Source: Arenibacter sp. 6A1
GTDB lineage: Bacteria; Bacteroidota; Bacteroidia; Flavobacteriales; Flavobacteriaceae
Assembly (NCBI RefSeq): GCF_012272855.1
Contig: NZ_JAAXCQ010000010.1
Coordinates: 1 to 64,000, forward strand
DNA: 64,000 bases
Reading direction: 5' to 3'
The first letter of the stretch is position 1. Each line of letters opens with the position of its first letter. Under the pieces are notes generated by a model that was not told the origin of the DNA, made no database searches, and worked only from the letters and a program-made list of their open reading frames with translations. Made by a program: the position numbers and the translations under genes. Positions 1 through 8,281 of this stretch are shown in pieces.

Positions 1-49
1 CACCTGCCTTCTAAGCAGGCGGTCGAAGGTTCGAATCCTTCTGCCATCA
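1..49 (+). tRNA. tRNA-Arg (anticodon TCT), 3' part only
   Basis: The 5' acceptor strand and D-arm lie before the window. What remains folds as an anticodon stem CCTGC/GCAGG around the 7-base loop CTTCTAA (anticodon TCT, Arg), a short variable loop, a T-arm GAAGG/CCTTC around TTCGAAT, the 7-base acceptor strand TGCCATC and an A discriminator. CCA is not encoded, which is common in this phylum. Confidence 0.9.
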
Positions 50-60
50 CGACACTCTCA

Positions 61-90
61 AAACCACGCCATTTGGCGTGGTTTTTTGTT
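61..90 (+). terminator. Rho-independent terminator after the tRNA
   Basis: A 9-bp perfect stem AACCACGCC/GGCGTGGTT with an ATTT loop is followed by a T-rich run. It lies 12 bases after the tRNA end, so it most likely ends the tRNA transcript. Confidence 0.85.
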
Positions 91-101
91 TTATGAAAAA
101 G

Positions 102-379
102 CCAAACTTGTTTGAGCTTTGGAATAAAACAAAAAACAGCCAGCGATAGCTGGTGGGTTTTGAATTTGCAACATTGATAAAAAAGGATCACCGAAGGTAA
201 TCCTGAAATCTTTTGGAAAGTCCAAACTTGTTTGAGCTTTGGAATAAAACAAAAAACAGCCAGCGATAGCTTTTCTCCAACGCTCCTTCTGGCACCACTA
301 AAAAAAGATAAATCGTTATCTTTTTCTAGGCGGTCCCGAATTTGCTCCATTGATAATGAAGGATCACCGAAGGTAATCC
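102..379. repeat. Imperfect tandem duplication next to the tRNA
   Basis: A 50-bp block at 102-151 is repeated exactly at 222-271. A second 21-bp block at 183-203 is repeated exactly at 359-379, with similar sequence just before it. The upstream copy is therefore a shorter version that lacks about 56 bases of the middle. That middle, kept only in the second copy, includes a 10-bp hairpin at 302-325. The minus strand of the longer copy is open for about 60 codons and looks weakly coding, but I recognise no protein. No gene is supported from 92 to 618. Confidence 0.8.
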
Positions 380-618
380 GGATCAAGTCCATTTTCTGGG
401 TTTTTACATATTTATGCAAATAGTTGTGTTAATCTAAAAAGAAAGACTTCTTGTTTTTTCCCAAAATTCCGTTTTGTTCATCCGACCGTAGAAAATGAAT
501 TTCAGTTACCCCTTAATAATCAATTGTTTGTTAAGGATTTCATAGTATATTGTAACATGCTTAGCATATGAATTCCATAACTTAGGTTAAAGATGTAATC
601 GCAAATACGACAGCTACT

Positions 619-1953
619 ATGAAGAAAATATGGGTTTGGTCAATTACAGCGGCCTTGGCAGGGTTCCTTTTTGGTTTTGACACGGTAGTAATTTCTGGTG
701 CCGACAAAAAGCTTCAAATGTTATGGGGGTCGTCAGATGTGTTCCATGGCACCGTAGTCATGGCCATGGCCTTATGGGGTACCGTTGTTGGTGCCTTGTT
801 CGGGGGGATTCCTACCAATAGGCTTGGACGCAAAAAAACACTGATCTGGATTGGGGTTTTGTATACCGTATCTGCCTTAGGTTCGGCCTTTGCCAACGAC
901 CCTATTACCTTTGCCACTTTTAGGTTTATAGGTGGTTTGGGGGTAGGGGCATCTACGATTGCAGCACCTGCTTATATTTCCGAAATTGCCCCGGCCAAGG
1001 ATAGGGGCAAACTGGTGGGCCTGTACCAATTTAATATTGTCTTTGGTATATTGGTCGCTTTTCTTTCCAATTATTTGCTAAGCGGTATAGGAGAAAATGC
1101 CTGGCGTTGGATGCTAGGGGTAGAGGCCATACCGGCTGTTATCTATACTGTATTTGTTTTTGGGGTTCCACGGAGCCCTAGATGGCTGTTGACCAAGCAG
1201 TGGCACGAAGAAGCCAAGCAGGTACTGCAACTTATTAATCCTGGGCAGGATGTAGCTAAATTGATGTCGGAAATAAGTCTGGAAAATGATAACAAATCTT
1301 CTGGAGAGGGTATCTTTATGAAGAAATATCGCTTTCCGCTGATCCTTGCCTTTTGCATTGCTTTTTTTAATCAGGCTTCCGGGATCAATGCCTTTTTGTA
1401 CTATGCGCCCAGAATATTAGAAGAATCGGGCCTTGGGGAAAGCACCGCTTTACTGAGCAGTATAGGCATAGGCGTTACCAATTTGCTTTTTACACTTTTA
1501 GGCATTTTTCTGATCGACAGATATGGAAGAAAGCAATTAATGTACTTAGGGTCTTTCGGGTATATCGTGTCCTTGTCGCTAGTGTCATGCGCTTTTTTCT
1601 TCCAATGGGAAGGCATGGCCGTAGCCATATTCCTCTTTTTGTTCATTGCCGCCCACGCCATTGGCCAAGGAACGGTAATTTGGGTATTTATATCAGAAAT
1701 TTTCCCCAACCATTTACGAGGTTCCGGCCAGTCTTTTGGCAGTTCCGTACACTGGGTCCTTGCCGCCATAATACCATCTATGATCCCCGTATTGTTCACG
1801 GCCATAGGCGCCGGAACCGTTTTCGCATTCTTTGCCTTTATGATGGTGCTACAGCTGCTTTTTGTGGCTTTTATAATGCCCGAAACCAAAGGTAGGTCCT
1901 TGGAAGAACTCAGTAAATCCCTTAGCAAACCCAAGTCGGTTACAGATAAATAA
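619..1953 (+). CDS. MFS sugar porter (XylE/GalP-like)
   Basis: Inner-membrane monosaccharide symporter of the sugar-porter branch of the major facilitator superfamily, 444 aa with about 12 membrane helices. Visible family marks are FGFDTVVISGA in helix 1, the loop motif NRLGRKK, GGLGVGAS in helix 4, IDRYGRK after helix 8 and the C-terminal signature PETKGRSLEEL. The start directly precedes helix 1. The gene stands alone, followed by a GC-rich repeat. The substrate cannot be read from sequence; the nearby sugar-oxidation genes make a hexose, or a keto-sugar product, plausible. Confidence 0.88.
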   Translation: MKKIWVWSITAALAGFLFGFDTVVISGADKKLQMLWGSSDVFHGTVVMAMALWGTVVGALFGGIPTNRLGRKKTLIWIGVLYTVSALGSAFANDPITFATFRFIGGLGVGASTIAAPAYISEIAPAKDRGKLVGLYQFNIVFGILVAFLSNYLLSGIGENAWRWMLGVEAIPAVIYTVFVFGVPRSPRWLLTKQWHEEAKQVLQLINPGQDVAKLMSEISLENDNKSSGEGIFMKKYRFPLILAFCIAFFNQASGINAFLYYAPRILEESGLGESTALLSSIGIGVTNLLFTLLGIFLIDRYGRKQLMYLGSFGYIVSLSLVSCAFFFQWEGMAVAIFLFLFIAAHAIGQGTVIWVFISEIFPNHLRGSGQSFGSSVHWVLAAIIPSMIPVLFTAIGAGTVFAFFAFMMVLQLLFVAFIMPETKGRSLEELSKSLSKPKSVTDK

Positions 1954-1990
1954 GCAGGGTCAGAATTCTAATGAGTGGCGGTATAATTAT

Positions 1991-2072
1991 TTGGGCGTTC
2001 CCTCCTTTGTCGGGCGGGCCCTTGTCTATATCCCTTGCTCCGCTGCGGGGATGCCGCCGCGGTCCCTAACGC
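1991..2072 (+). repeat. GC-rich interspersed repeat, copy 1
   Basis: An 82-bp GC-rich element in AT-rich surroundings, starting TTGGGCGTTCCC and ending GGTCCCTAACGC. Its ends are inverted (GGCGTT/AACGC) and its interior holds short GC stems. It matches copies at 49431-49510 and 58349-58432 closely. It lies between two converging genes, and the rest of 1954-2277 holds nothing I can recognise. Confidence 0.85.
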
Positions 2073-2277
2073 GGCATTCAATGTACATTAACAAATTAGC
2101 AATAATCATGTGAGAGTCAAAATTTGGTGATTTTAAGGGGGAATAATTTAGCGGTATAGCAAAGCGAATATGAAGCCATTGATTCATGTATATCCAAACT
2201 AAAAGTTGTGGGGTTTTAGGCAGGGCCTGAACGCGGCAAAATGGATAATATACATCTTAGGGCATACCGGTTATTTT

Positions 2278-2808
2278 TTATTTATTCCCTTTATCGTTGT
2301 AATCAAATATTAGGGACTCCCCTTCGAAATATGGAGTCAGTTTTTCTCCAAGGATTTTAATATTATACTTTTTAAGTACATTCTTTCTCAATCTTTTATC
2401 TTGCTTCTTCTGTTTCTCGGAAATTTTAGTAGGAGGGCCGCCAATAGTCATATTATCCATAAGGTGATTTGACGCCAGTTTAATTTCTCCAAAATCGATA
2501 TGGTTATATCCACTCGGGATATTAAGAAACTTAATAGGATAAAAGCCTAGATGATAAAATTTAAGTGTCCCTGTATTGCCTTGTAATTTTAGTTCAAAAT
2601 TTCCATAAAAGTCAGTGAGTGTTCCATTTTGAGTGTTATTTAAATCTGTAATATTTACTCCTGTTATAGATTGATTTGTTTCATAATCAATTATTCTCCC
2701 TTTTATAATAGACTCCTGACTATAGGTTTGATTACCTAATAAAATAAGGAAGGTGGTAATAATGAACTTAAGTTTCATCATGTAGATAGTGTTGGTTTTA
2801 GTTTTCAT
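2278..2808 (-). CDS. Secreted carboxypeptidase-regulatory-like domain protein
   Basis: A 176-aa protein with an N-terminal signal (hydrophobic FIITTFLILLGNQTYS, cleavage likely before QES) and one CarboxypepD_reg-like beta-sandwich at about residues 33-110, seen from IKGRIIDYETNQSITGVNI and the following TDFYGNFELKL. This domain normally sits at the N-terminus of TonB-dependent receptors. Here it is alone with a charged C-terminal tail of about 50 residues containing KKQKKQDKRLRKN. Methionines at positions 10 and 11 are alternative starts that give a more ordinary signal peptide. No operon partner is present and the function is unknown. Confidence 0.7.
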   Translation of the reverse strand: MKTKTNTIYMMKLKFIITTFLILLGNQTYSQESIIKGRIIDYETNQSITGVNITDLNNTQNGTLTDFYGNFELKLQGNTGTLKFYHLGFYPIKFLNIPSGYNHIDFGEIKLASNHLMDNMTIGGPPTKISEKQKKQDKRLRKNVLKKYNIKILGEKLTPYFEGESLIFDYNDKGNK

Positions 2809-3523
2809 GCGGTTCTATATTTGGCCTAACATACTTGTGTATTATTATGTTTTAAGGTATTTTTTCCTTGCGAAACAGTTTCACTAGGCCTTCACTAAAG
2901 CCTCAGCGATACACAGTTAGCAAAATATGGAGAGAAACCTATCTAAAGTTTCAATTTAAAGAAAATATTGTTTGTACGGAAATTCTTCAACCATCAATTT
3001 CACTGTTTAGAGGTGACTGCTTTAGTTAATGGCTAGCGAAAAACTATAATATGACTAAACTGTATTTGTTTATTTTTAGCAAAGGTCATACTGGCCGGTA
3101 GTCCCGCCGCTTAGTGTGGGAAGTACTGATTACTTTTTTCATTGTGTATTGTTCAATGAATCCTGCGTTAGCTATTGCAGCGGCATCCTTTTTTAAGGGG
3201 CCATGGGACCTTTAAAAAAGATACAGCGGAAAGAGCGACCCGATAGGGGAACGCCTATAGAAATAAAACACTTATTTTAGGTAGGCTTGGACAGGGAGAT
3301 TCCTTTAAATCCTGTGCGGAAGAAGTGTCATTTAGCGCTCTGTAGGGATGGTATCTCCGAACTATGATACGATTCTTCCCAGAATTTTTACGGTGCGAAT
3401 AGCTGTTTTGACTGAAATATTAATTAGCGCTATCCTAATAGTTTTGGAGATAATATGGTATATTTCGAGCTTAATTAAAATAGAAAATCAAAATTCAGTA
3501 TAATTATATAAACACACCTATTA
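2809..3523. other. Long intergenic region without a supported gene
   Basis: About 715 bases between divergent genes. It contains one diverged copy of the GC-rich repeat (3165-3255). No open frame here has a convincing start, length or family resemblance. The promoter of the DUF1080 gene should lie in the last 100 bases, but no good TAnnTTTG box is visible there. Confidence 0.6.
3165..3255 (-). repeat. GC-rich interspersed repeat, diverged copy 4
   Basis: Read on the minus strand it starts GGCGTTCCCC and ends GGATGCCGCTGCAATAGC followed by TAACGC, matching the two ends of the other three copies. Its middle differs and carries an A/T-rich stem (TCTTTTTTAAAGG with CCTTAAAAAAGGA). It keeps the inverted GGCGTT/AACGC ends. 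Confidence 0.65.
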
Positions 3524-4372
3524 ATGAAAAACAATTCTAAATTTAAACTTTTGGCCTTATCCGTAGTTATCGGTTCGGTCGTATTTTATTTGGGAAGCTC
3601 TTTTAAAAAACATACCGACTGGGTACAGTTATTTAATGGAAAGGACCTTAAAAATTGGCAGATTAAAATCACAGGTCACGAATTAAACGAAAATTTCGGT
3701 AATACCTTTAAGGTAGAAGACGGAAATATTCAGGTTAGGTACGATGAATACGATGCCTTTGATCAGAAATTTGGCCATCTTTTTTACGAAAAGCCATTTT
3801 CAACTTATTTATTCGCTGTAGAATATAGGTTTGTTGGTGACCAAGTAAAAGGGGGACCAGGATGGGCGTACCGTAACAGTGGGGTCATGATTCACGGACA
3901 AGATCCGGCAGAGATGACCGTAGATCAGGATTTTCCAAACTCTATTGAAGTACAGCTTTTGGGTGGTAACGGCAAAGACGAGCGATCTACCGCTAACCTT
4001 TGTACTCCTGGTACACAATATGAAAAAGACGGAAAAATAATGAAGCAACATTGTTTTAATTCTAATTCTAAAACCTACCATGGTGAGCAATGGGTACGTG
4101 CAGAAATATTGGCATTGGGCGATTCTTTGATCGTACACTACGTGAACGGAGAAGAAGTAATGCGTTATGAAAAGCCACAATTAGACCCAGTGAACGGAGC
4201 AGAACAGGGAGCCTTGTTAAAAGGAGGTACTATTTCCCTTCAAAGCGAAAGTCACCCAGTCGATTTTAGAAAAGTTGAGATCATCAATTTGGAAAAGTAT
4301 GCCGATAATCCTAAAAAGCTTCAAAAGGTGGTTAAAAAGCTGATGGCCGAAAAAAGAGTGCCAAAACAATAG
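3524..4372 (+). CDS. 3-keto-disaccharide hydrolase family protein (DUF1080)
   Basis: A 282-aa exported protein with an N-terminal hydrophobic anchor (LLALSVVIGSVVFYLG) and a single DUF1080 jelly-roll domain at about residues 30-258. Family marks are WVQLFNGKDLKNWQ near the start, YRNSGVMIHGQ, and PNSIEVQLLGG. Known members hydrolyse glycosidic bonds after the sugar has been oxidised at C3. That fits the nearby Gfo/Idh oxidoreductases and sugar epimerases, but activity here is inferred. It is monocistronic and converges on the ThuA gene across a shared terminator. Confidence 0.85.
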   Translation: MKNNSKFKLLALSVVIGSVVFYLGSSFKKHTDWVQLFNGKDLKNWQIKITGHELNENFGNTFKVEDGNIQVRYDEYDAFDQKFGHLFYEKPFSTYLFAVEYRFVGDQVKGGPGWAYRNSGVMIHGQDPAEMTVDQDFPNSIEVQLLGGNGKDERSTANLCTPGTQYEKDGKIMKQHCFNSNSKTYHGEQWVRAEILALGDSLIVHYVNGEEVMRYEKPQLDPVNGAEQGALLKGGTISLQSESHPVDFRKVEIINLEKYADNPKKLQKVVKKLMAEKRVPKQ

Positions 4373-4395
4373 TAAAATAAATTGTTTTTAAATAA

Positions 4396-4435
4396 AAAAG
4401 GCCTGTAGCTATAATTTGCTACAGGCCTTTTTTTA
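4396..4435. terminator. Bidirectional terminator
   Basis: Stem AAAGGCCTGTAGC/GCTACAGGCCTTT with an 8-base loop, A-rich on the left and T-rich on the right, so it can work in both directions. It lies between the converging DUF1080 and ThuA genes. Confidence 0.9.
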
Positions 4436-4456
4436 GTGATTTATGGCTATTATATA

Positions 4457-5569
4457 CTATTTAAAATCTTCTACTTTTAATTGCTTGTTTTGCCAGTAGG
4501 CTTCGTTTCTAAACTCGTAAGTAGTCGGTTGGTAATCGCCTACAAGAGTTACGTTGGCCTTAGAAGGAACCGGTAATTCTAGCGCCCAGTAAACACCGTT
4601 GACCAATAGTCTACGGGTACCTTCTATTAGTAAATCATTGGCAGCTCCTACGGTAGAAGTAAAGACCTTTCCTTTTTTTCCTTCTGGCAACTGGTAGCTT
4701 TTGGTCCAAGCAATGGGCATCATAGGGTTGTTTACATCGACTCCCTGGTCATTGGTGCCGGGAAGTTCAGCATCGGTTGGTTTCATTCCATAAAAAATAT
4801 CCGCTGGGTCAAACTCTCCTTTTCTGTTCACCACTTGCCCTAATAAAATAGGTTGTGAATCTCCCGGAAGAGGAAGTCGAACTCCATACACATCGGTAGG
4901 CCCCCAAACATCGCCATCGGAAATACCATTGGTAATATCGTGATTCATAGCAGTAGGTGCTATAATTCCACGGGTACTTTGGTGTTTGTGTGAGCCGTGA
5001 TGGGAAATCCATTTTTCTCCCAATACTAAACGGCCAAAGCCGTCTTTCCAAGCTGTTTTTTCTCCTTGGTAGCCATTGCTGTAATGGGTAAATTGGGAGT
5101 CGGAATCCTTGTCAAAATTAAAGGCATGGGTCGCTGTTCGGATGCCCATTACAGGTTTTCCTTTCCTTAGGTAATTGTCGATATGTTGCATCTGCTTGTC
5201 CGGCAGGGCTCTAAACCTTGTAAAAATGACCATCATATCTGCATCGGTTAGGGTTTCTAGGCCCGGGATATTGTAGCTGTAATTGGCATTGATGATACCG
5301 GGTTTCTCTGGGTCTTGAGCAAATAATACCGTGCATTTAAAACCATGTCTTTTTGATAAGATTTTGGCTAGCTGCGCCATGGCTTCCTCGGAACGGTATT
5401 CTTCATCGCCCGTTATGAACACAATATGTTTTGATGTTTTCTTTTTCCCTTCAAAGGTCAACCATTGTGTAGCGTTTTCAGTTACTTGTTCCGCATTGGG
5501 AGTCATTGCTTTTTGTCCGCTACAGGCCATTAATACGGCACAAAGAAGAACATATACTAGGTTTTTCAT
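4457..5569 (-). CDS. ThuA-like lipoprotein
   Basis: A 370-aa protein with a lipoprotein signal (lipobox LMAC, lipidated Cys16). The ThuA-like domain, a class I glutamine-amidotransferase-like fold, spans about residues 45-330. Visible marks include IVFITGDEEYRSEEAM, FTRFRALPDKQM, GIRTATHAF and WISHHGSHKH. ThuA proteins accompany sugar-oxidation genes and DUF1080 proteins in many Bacteroidota and Planctomycetota; their chemistry is poorly known. It is last in a minus-strand series after an MFS transporter and a sugar epimerase, 83 bases after the epimerase. The product is probably outer-membrane or periplasmic. Confidence 0.85.
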   Translation of the reverse strand: MKNLVYVLLCAVLMACSGQKAMTPNAEQVTENATQWLTFEGKKKTSKHIVFITGDEEYRSEEAMAQLAKILSKRHGFKCTVLFAQDPEKPGIINANYSYNIPGLETLTDADMMVIFTRFRALPDKQMQHIDNYLRKGKPVMGIRTATHAFNFDKDSDSQFTHYSNGYQGEKTAWKDGFGRLVLGEKWISHHGSHKHQSTRGIIAPTAMNHDITNGISDGDVWGPTDVYGVRLPLPGDSQPILLGQVVNRKGEFDPADIFYGMKPTDAELPGTNDQGVDVNNPMMPIAWTKSYQLPEGKKGKVFTSTVGAANDLLIEGTRRLLVNGVYWALELPVPSKANVTLVGDYQPTTYEFRNEAYWQNKQLKVEDFK

Positions 5570-5652
5570 GAAAATAGAATAAATTATTTTTAAATAGTTA
5601 CTATTAGTTTTTCCTTGGAGATTATAATTAGAGCGCCTTGGAAAGGGTATCG

Positions 5653-6495
5653 TTAAGAACGATCTATACCTTCTTTAATAAATTTTAGCCCCTCGGTATA
5701 CACCTCCTCGGCAGGGGAATAATCCCTCCAGACATTAATGGCATTGGCAAACTCGGGGATTATGGTACTAAATGCTTCTATAGTAAGCCAGCCGTTGTAG
5801 TTGACTTCTTTTAGAGTACTAAAAACCTCTTTCCAATGTACCTGCCCGCTGCCAGGGGTACCTCGGTCGTTTTCACTGATGTGTACGTGTTTTAGGTGGG
5901 GAGCAATAGTTTTTATGGCTTGGGCCTGACCTTTTTCTTCAATATGCGCATGATGGGTGTCGTACATGGCACCCAAGTTGGGATGGTTCACTTGGCTCGC
6001 CAAGGAGCTTAAGTCTGCCATAGTATTGTACAAATAGCATTCAAACCTATTTAAGGCTTCGGGAGCGAGAACAATGCCTGCGGCAGCGGCGTACTCAGAT
6101 CCTTTTTGTAGCATTTCTACACTCCACTGTCGTTCACTTTCAGTAGGAGGTTGACGGGTGAAATATGCAAAACTAGAATGGAAAGGACCGCAAATTACTT
6201 CTGCATTCATGGCTGCTCCCATATCTATGGACCATTTTAATTTCGCCAAGCCGGCAGCCCTTGTTTTGGCATCTGGACTAGCTATATTTTCCTCCGGAGC
6301 TAAGGAAGCAACACAGGTAACCCCCATGTTTATATCAGTAAAATGCGTGCCCAGTTTTGAATAGTGCTCTAAATTACCCTCGCCTAAAAACAGCTCAATG
6401 CCGTCGTAGCCGGTGTTTTTTATTTTATCTATGATGTTGTAGTGTGCTTCTGTCACATGATTGGTCCAGAGCAACATATTCATTCCAATCTTCAT
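5653..6495 (-). CDS. Sugar 3-epimerase-like TIM barrel protein
   Basis: A 280-aa cytoplasmic protein of the xylose-isomerase-like TIM-barrel fold, close in layout to D-psicose/D-tagatose 3-epimerases. The four expected metal ligands are visible as Glu in LAPEALNRFE, Asp in MYDTHHAH, His in LKHVHISEN and Glu in WLTIEAF. The family interconverts ketoses by a metal-bound enediolate. It lies 206 bases behind the MFS transporter, separated from it by a strong stem-loop, and 83 bases before ThuA. Together these suggest uptake and epimerisation of an unusual keto-sugar. The exact substrate is unknown. Confidence 0.83.
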   Translation of the reverse strand: MKIGMNMLLWTNHVTEAHYNIIDKIKNTGYDGIELFLGEGNLEHYSKLGTHFTDINMGVTCVASLAPEENIASPDAKTRAAGLAKLKWSIDMGAAMNAEVICGPFHSSFAYFTRQPPTESERQWSVEMLQKGSEYAAAAGIVLAPEALNRFECYLYNTMADLSSLASQVNHPNLGAMYDTHHAHIEEKGQAQAIKTIAPHLKHVHISENDRGTPGSGQVHWKEVFSTLKEVNYNGWLTIEAFSTIIPEFANAINVWRDYSPAEEVYTEGLKFIKEGIDRS

Positions 6496-6621
6496 TTGTT
6501 TAGGTATAGGTGTTAATATTGAGATCCTGTGTGGGCAGTGTTCCTCCTTTTAGGTCTTTGTAAATATGAAATTACATTTGGCTATACATTGTTTTATGGG
6601 TCCGATTCGGACAAAAAGAAT

Positions 6622-6697
6622 TTGGCCCATCCCTAGCATAGGTTTGGTTGGAAATTTTTAGTATAACTAAAATTATAAGGTACTAGGGATGGGCCAA
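6622..6697 (-). terminator. Large stem-loop between transporter and epimerase
   Basis: A perfect 15-bp inverted repeat, TTGGCCCATCCCTAG at 6622-6636 and its complement at 6683-6697, encloses 46 bases that hold a smaller A/T stem. It begins 5 bases after the MFS stop. On the minus strand it is followed by ATTCTTTTTG, so it may be a leaky terminator or an mRNA-stabilising end that changes the ratio of transporter to epimerase. Confidence 0.6.
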
Positions 6698-6701
6698 GTA
6701 T

Positions 6702-7922
6702 TTATGCCATAGCAAATTGGGCTTTTCTTTTCTTGACCCAAAATAATAGTATGGTAAAGAGGACAACTAAAATGGCAGGAAAAAATACCATTGTTCCCAA
6801 AGTTGCTTGTCCTGACACTAACTCTAGTTGATCACCGGTTAGTCCCTGGGACGCGGCGGCGGCCTTGTCTGCATCTATCCAGCTTCCAATAATAGGTTGG
6901 AATATAGAAGAAGAAAACATCCCTACGGCTCCTATAATAGACATCCCTAAGGCGCCACTTTGTGGGATTTTGTCAGCTATAAAACCGATCATATTTGGCC
7001 AGAAATAGGCAATGCCCAGAGCAAAAAAGATAGCGGCAACATAGGCCATGCCCCCTGTCTGCGTACTAAAAAGATAGACGCCAATAGTAGCCAGTACTGC
7101 AGAGCCCAAAAGTACTCCCGTTTGATCGAACTTTTGAACCACTTCTCCACCAAAATAACGGGCAAAGGCCATTAGTCCTGTTACCAACGCTAATACCAAC
7201 ATGGGCTTGGCACCACTTTTAGCTAAAATTAGTCCGACCCATTGTTGAGGACCAAACTCAGAAATAGCGGTTAAAGCCATACAGACCATCATAAAAATAA
7301 ACAAAGGTGAAACCATTGCTTTTAAATTGCCTTTTAAGGAGGCAGCTTCCTCTACCTTCGGCTGTGGCCATGATTGTCCAAAGAACAAATAGGCATATAT
7401 TAAGGTAGGGATTAATATAAGCCAAATCTGTGTTTGCCACCCAAATCCGGCACTGGTCATAAATTCTGATACTAAACTTCCTATTACAATACCGCCTGGA
7501 AACCACATATGAAAACGATTCATCATTTTGCTCATGGTATTCCCTTGAAAAGCATCGGCAATCATCGGGTTACATGCAGCTTCTGTACAACCATTACCCA
7601 ATCCTATGAGCAGGGTTGAAACAAGTAAACCAATGTAACTGCCCGAATAAATGGTCATTATAATACCAATAGCATGGGCGAAAAAAGCAAATTGCATAAT
7701 TATTTTTCCACCTACCGTATTATAAATAAGGCCGCCTATGACCATCGATATTGGAAAACCCAAAAACCACATAGAATTTATAAAACCTAACTGTTCTCCA
7801 GAAAGGTTCAATTCTTGTCCTAGTTGGGGTAAAATTCCAGCCCTTATACTAAAAGATAGAGCCGTTGTTATTAAAGCAAAACAACTTGCATAAAAGAGTT
7901 TCTTGTTATTTGCGTTTTCCAT
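6702..7922 (-). CDS. MFS transporter, sugar-type
   Basis: A 406-aa inner-membrane protein with about 12 helices. Helix 1 follows ENANNKKLFYASCFALI; a conserved stretch GLGNGCTEAACNPMIADAF lies between helices 4 and 5, and the C-terminus is KKRKAQFAMA. It belongs to the major facilitator superfamily; the layout resembles FucP/NanT-type sugar carriers more than drug exporters. It heads the minus-strand series transporter-epimerase-ThuA. Its promoter carries a 41-bp block shared with the divergent oxidoreductase operon, so it is likely AraC-controlled. The substrate is probably the sugar or keto-sugar that operon handles. Confidence 0.82.
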   Translation of the reverse strand: MENANNKKLFYASCFALITTALSFSIRAGILPQLGQELNLSGEQLGFINSMWFLGFPISMVIGGLIYNTVGGKIIMQFAFFAHAIGIIMTIYSGSYIGLLVSTLLIGLGNGCTEAACNPMIADAFQGNTMSKMMNRFHMWFPGGIVIGSLVSEFMTSAGFGWQTQIWLILIPTLIYAYLFFGQSWPQPKVEEAASLKGNLKAMVSPLFIFMMVCMALTAISEFGPQQWVGLILAKSGAKPMLVLALVTGLMAFARYFGGEVVQKFDQTGVLLGSAVLATIGVYLFSTQTGGMAYVAAIFFALGIAYFWPNMIGFIADKIPQSGALGMSIIGAVGMFSSSIFQPIIGSWIDADKAAAASQGLTGDQLELVSGQATLGTMVFFPAILVVLFTILLFWVKKRKAQFAMA

Positions 7923-8088
7923 AGTTTTAAAATGTATTTAGGTTTTGGTTTATTTTATTGTTCGTGATGTATTTATGATAAATTATAGTTGTAAATGCAA
8001 TTTATTTTAAGCCGATTTTATATCAATTTGATTAAAAATATGATCACAAATAATGTATATCTTATATTTTAAGGAAAATGTTAAGTAA

Positions 8089-8151
8089 CAAATCTAAAAC
8101 TTATAGCGATTTTAAATTTCCTATTTCTTACTAAAAGATGACACTATTTTA
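8089..8151 (-). promoter_or_regulatory. AraC-type operator and -7 box for the MFS operon
   Basis: On the minus strand, 8151 down to 8111 matches the block at 9206-9246 in 34 of 41 positions (core AGTGTCAT, TTTTAGTAAG, AGGAAAT). After 14 bases comes TAGATTTG (8096-8089), a perfect TAnnTTTG box identical to the one in the other promoter. No -33 TTG is present, which fits an activator-dependent promoter. Transcription would start near 8084, giving a leader of about 160 bases. The rest of 7923-8281 shows no gene. Confidence 0.75.
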
Positions 8152-8281
8152 TCTTATCCGCTGTATTTTGGGAAATAATATGCAAGGTTCTTAAAAGAAT
8201 AATATCATAAATAGGGCAGATTTTGGCCAGTGGATAACTCCCTTTCGGGAAACTACTGAACAGTTTCTTTTTAGCAGTTTA

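Noticed and set aside
1401-1934. A 177-codon minus-strand frame inside the MFS sugar porter
   Set aside because: It is antisense to a clear conserved gene; the same holds for other long antisense frames such as those inside CusA, CusB and the first TIM-barrel gene.
3320-3336. AGAAGTGTCATTTAG upstream of the DUF1080 gene, resembling the core of the AraC operator
   Set aside because: Only the short AGTGTCAT core matches; the rest of the 41-bp block and the -7 box at the right distance are absent.
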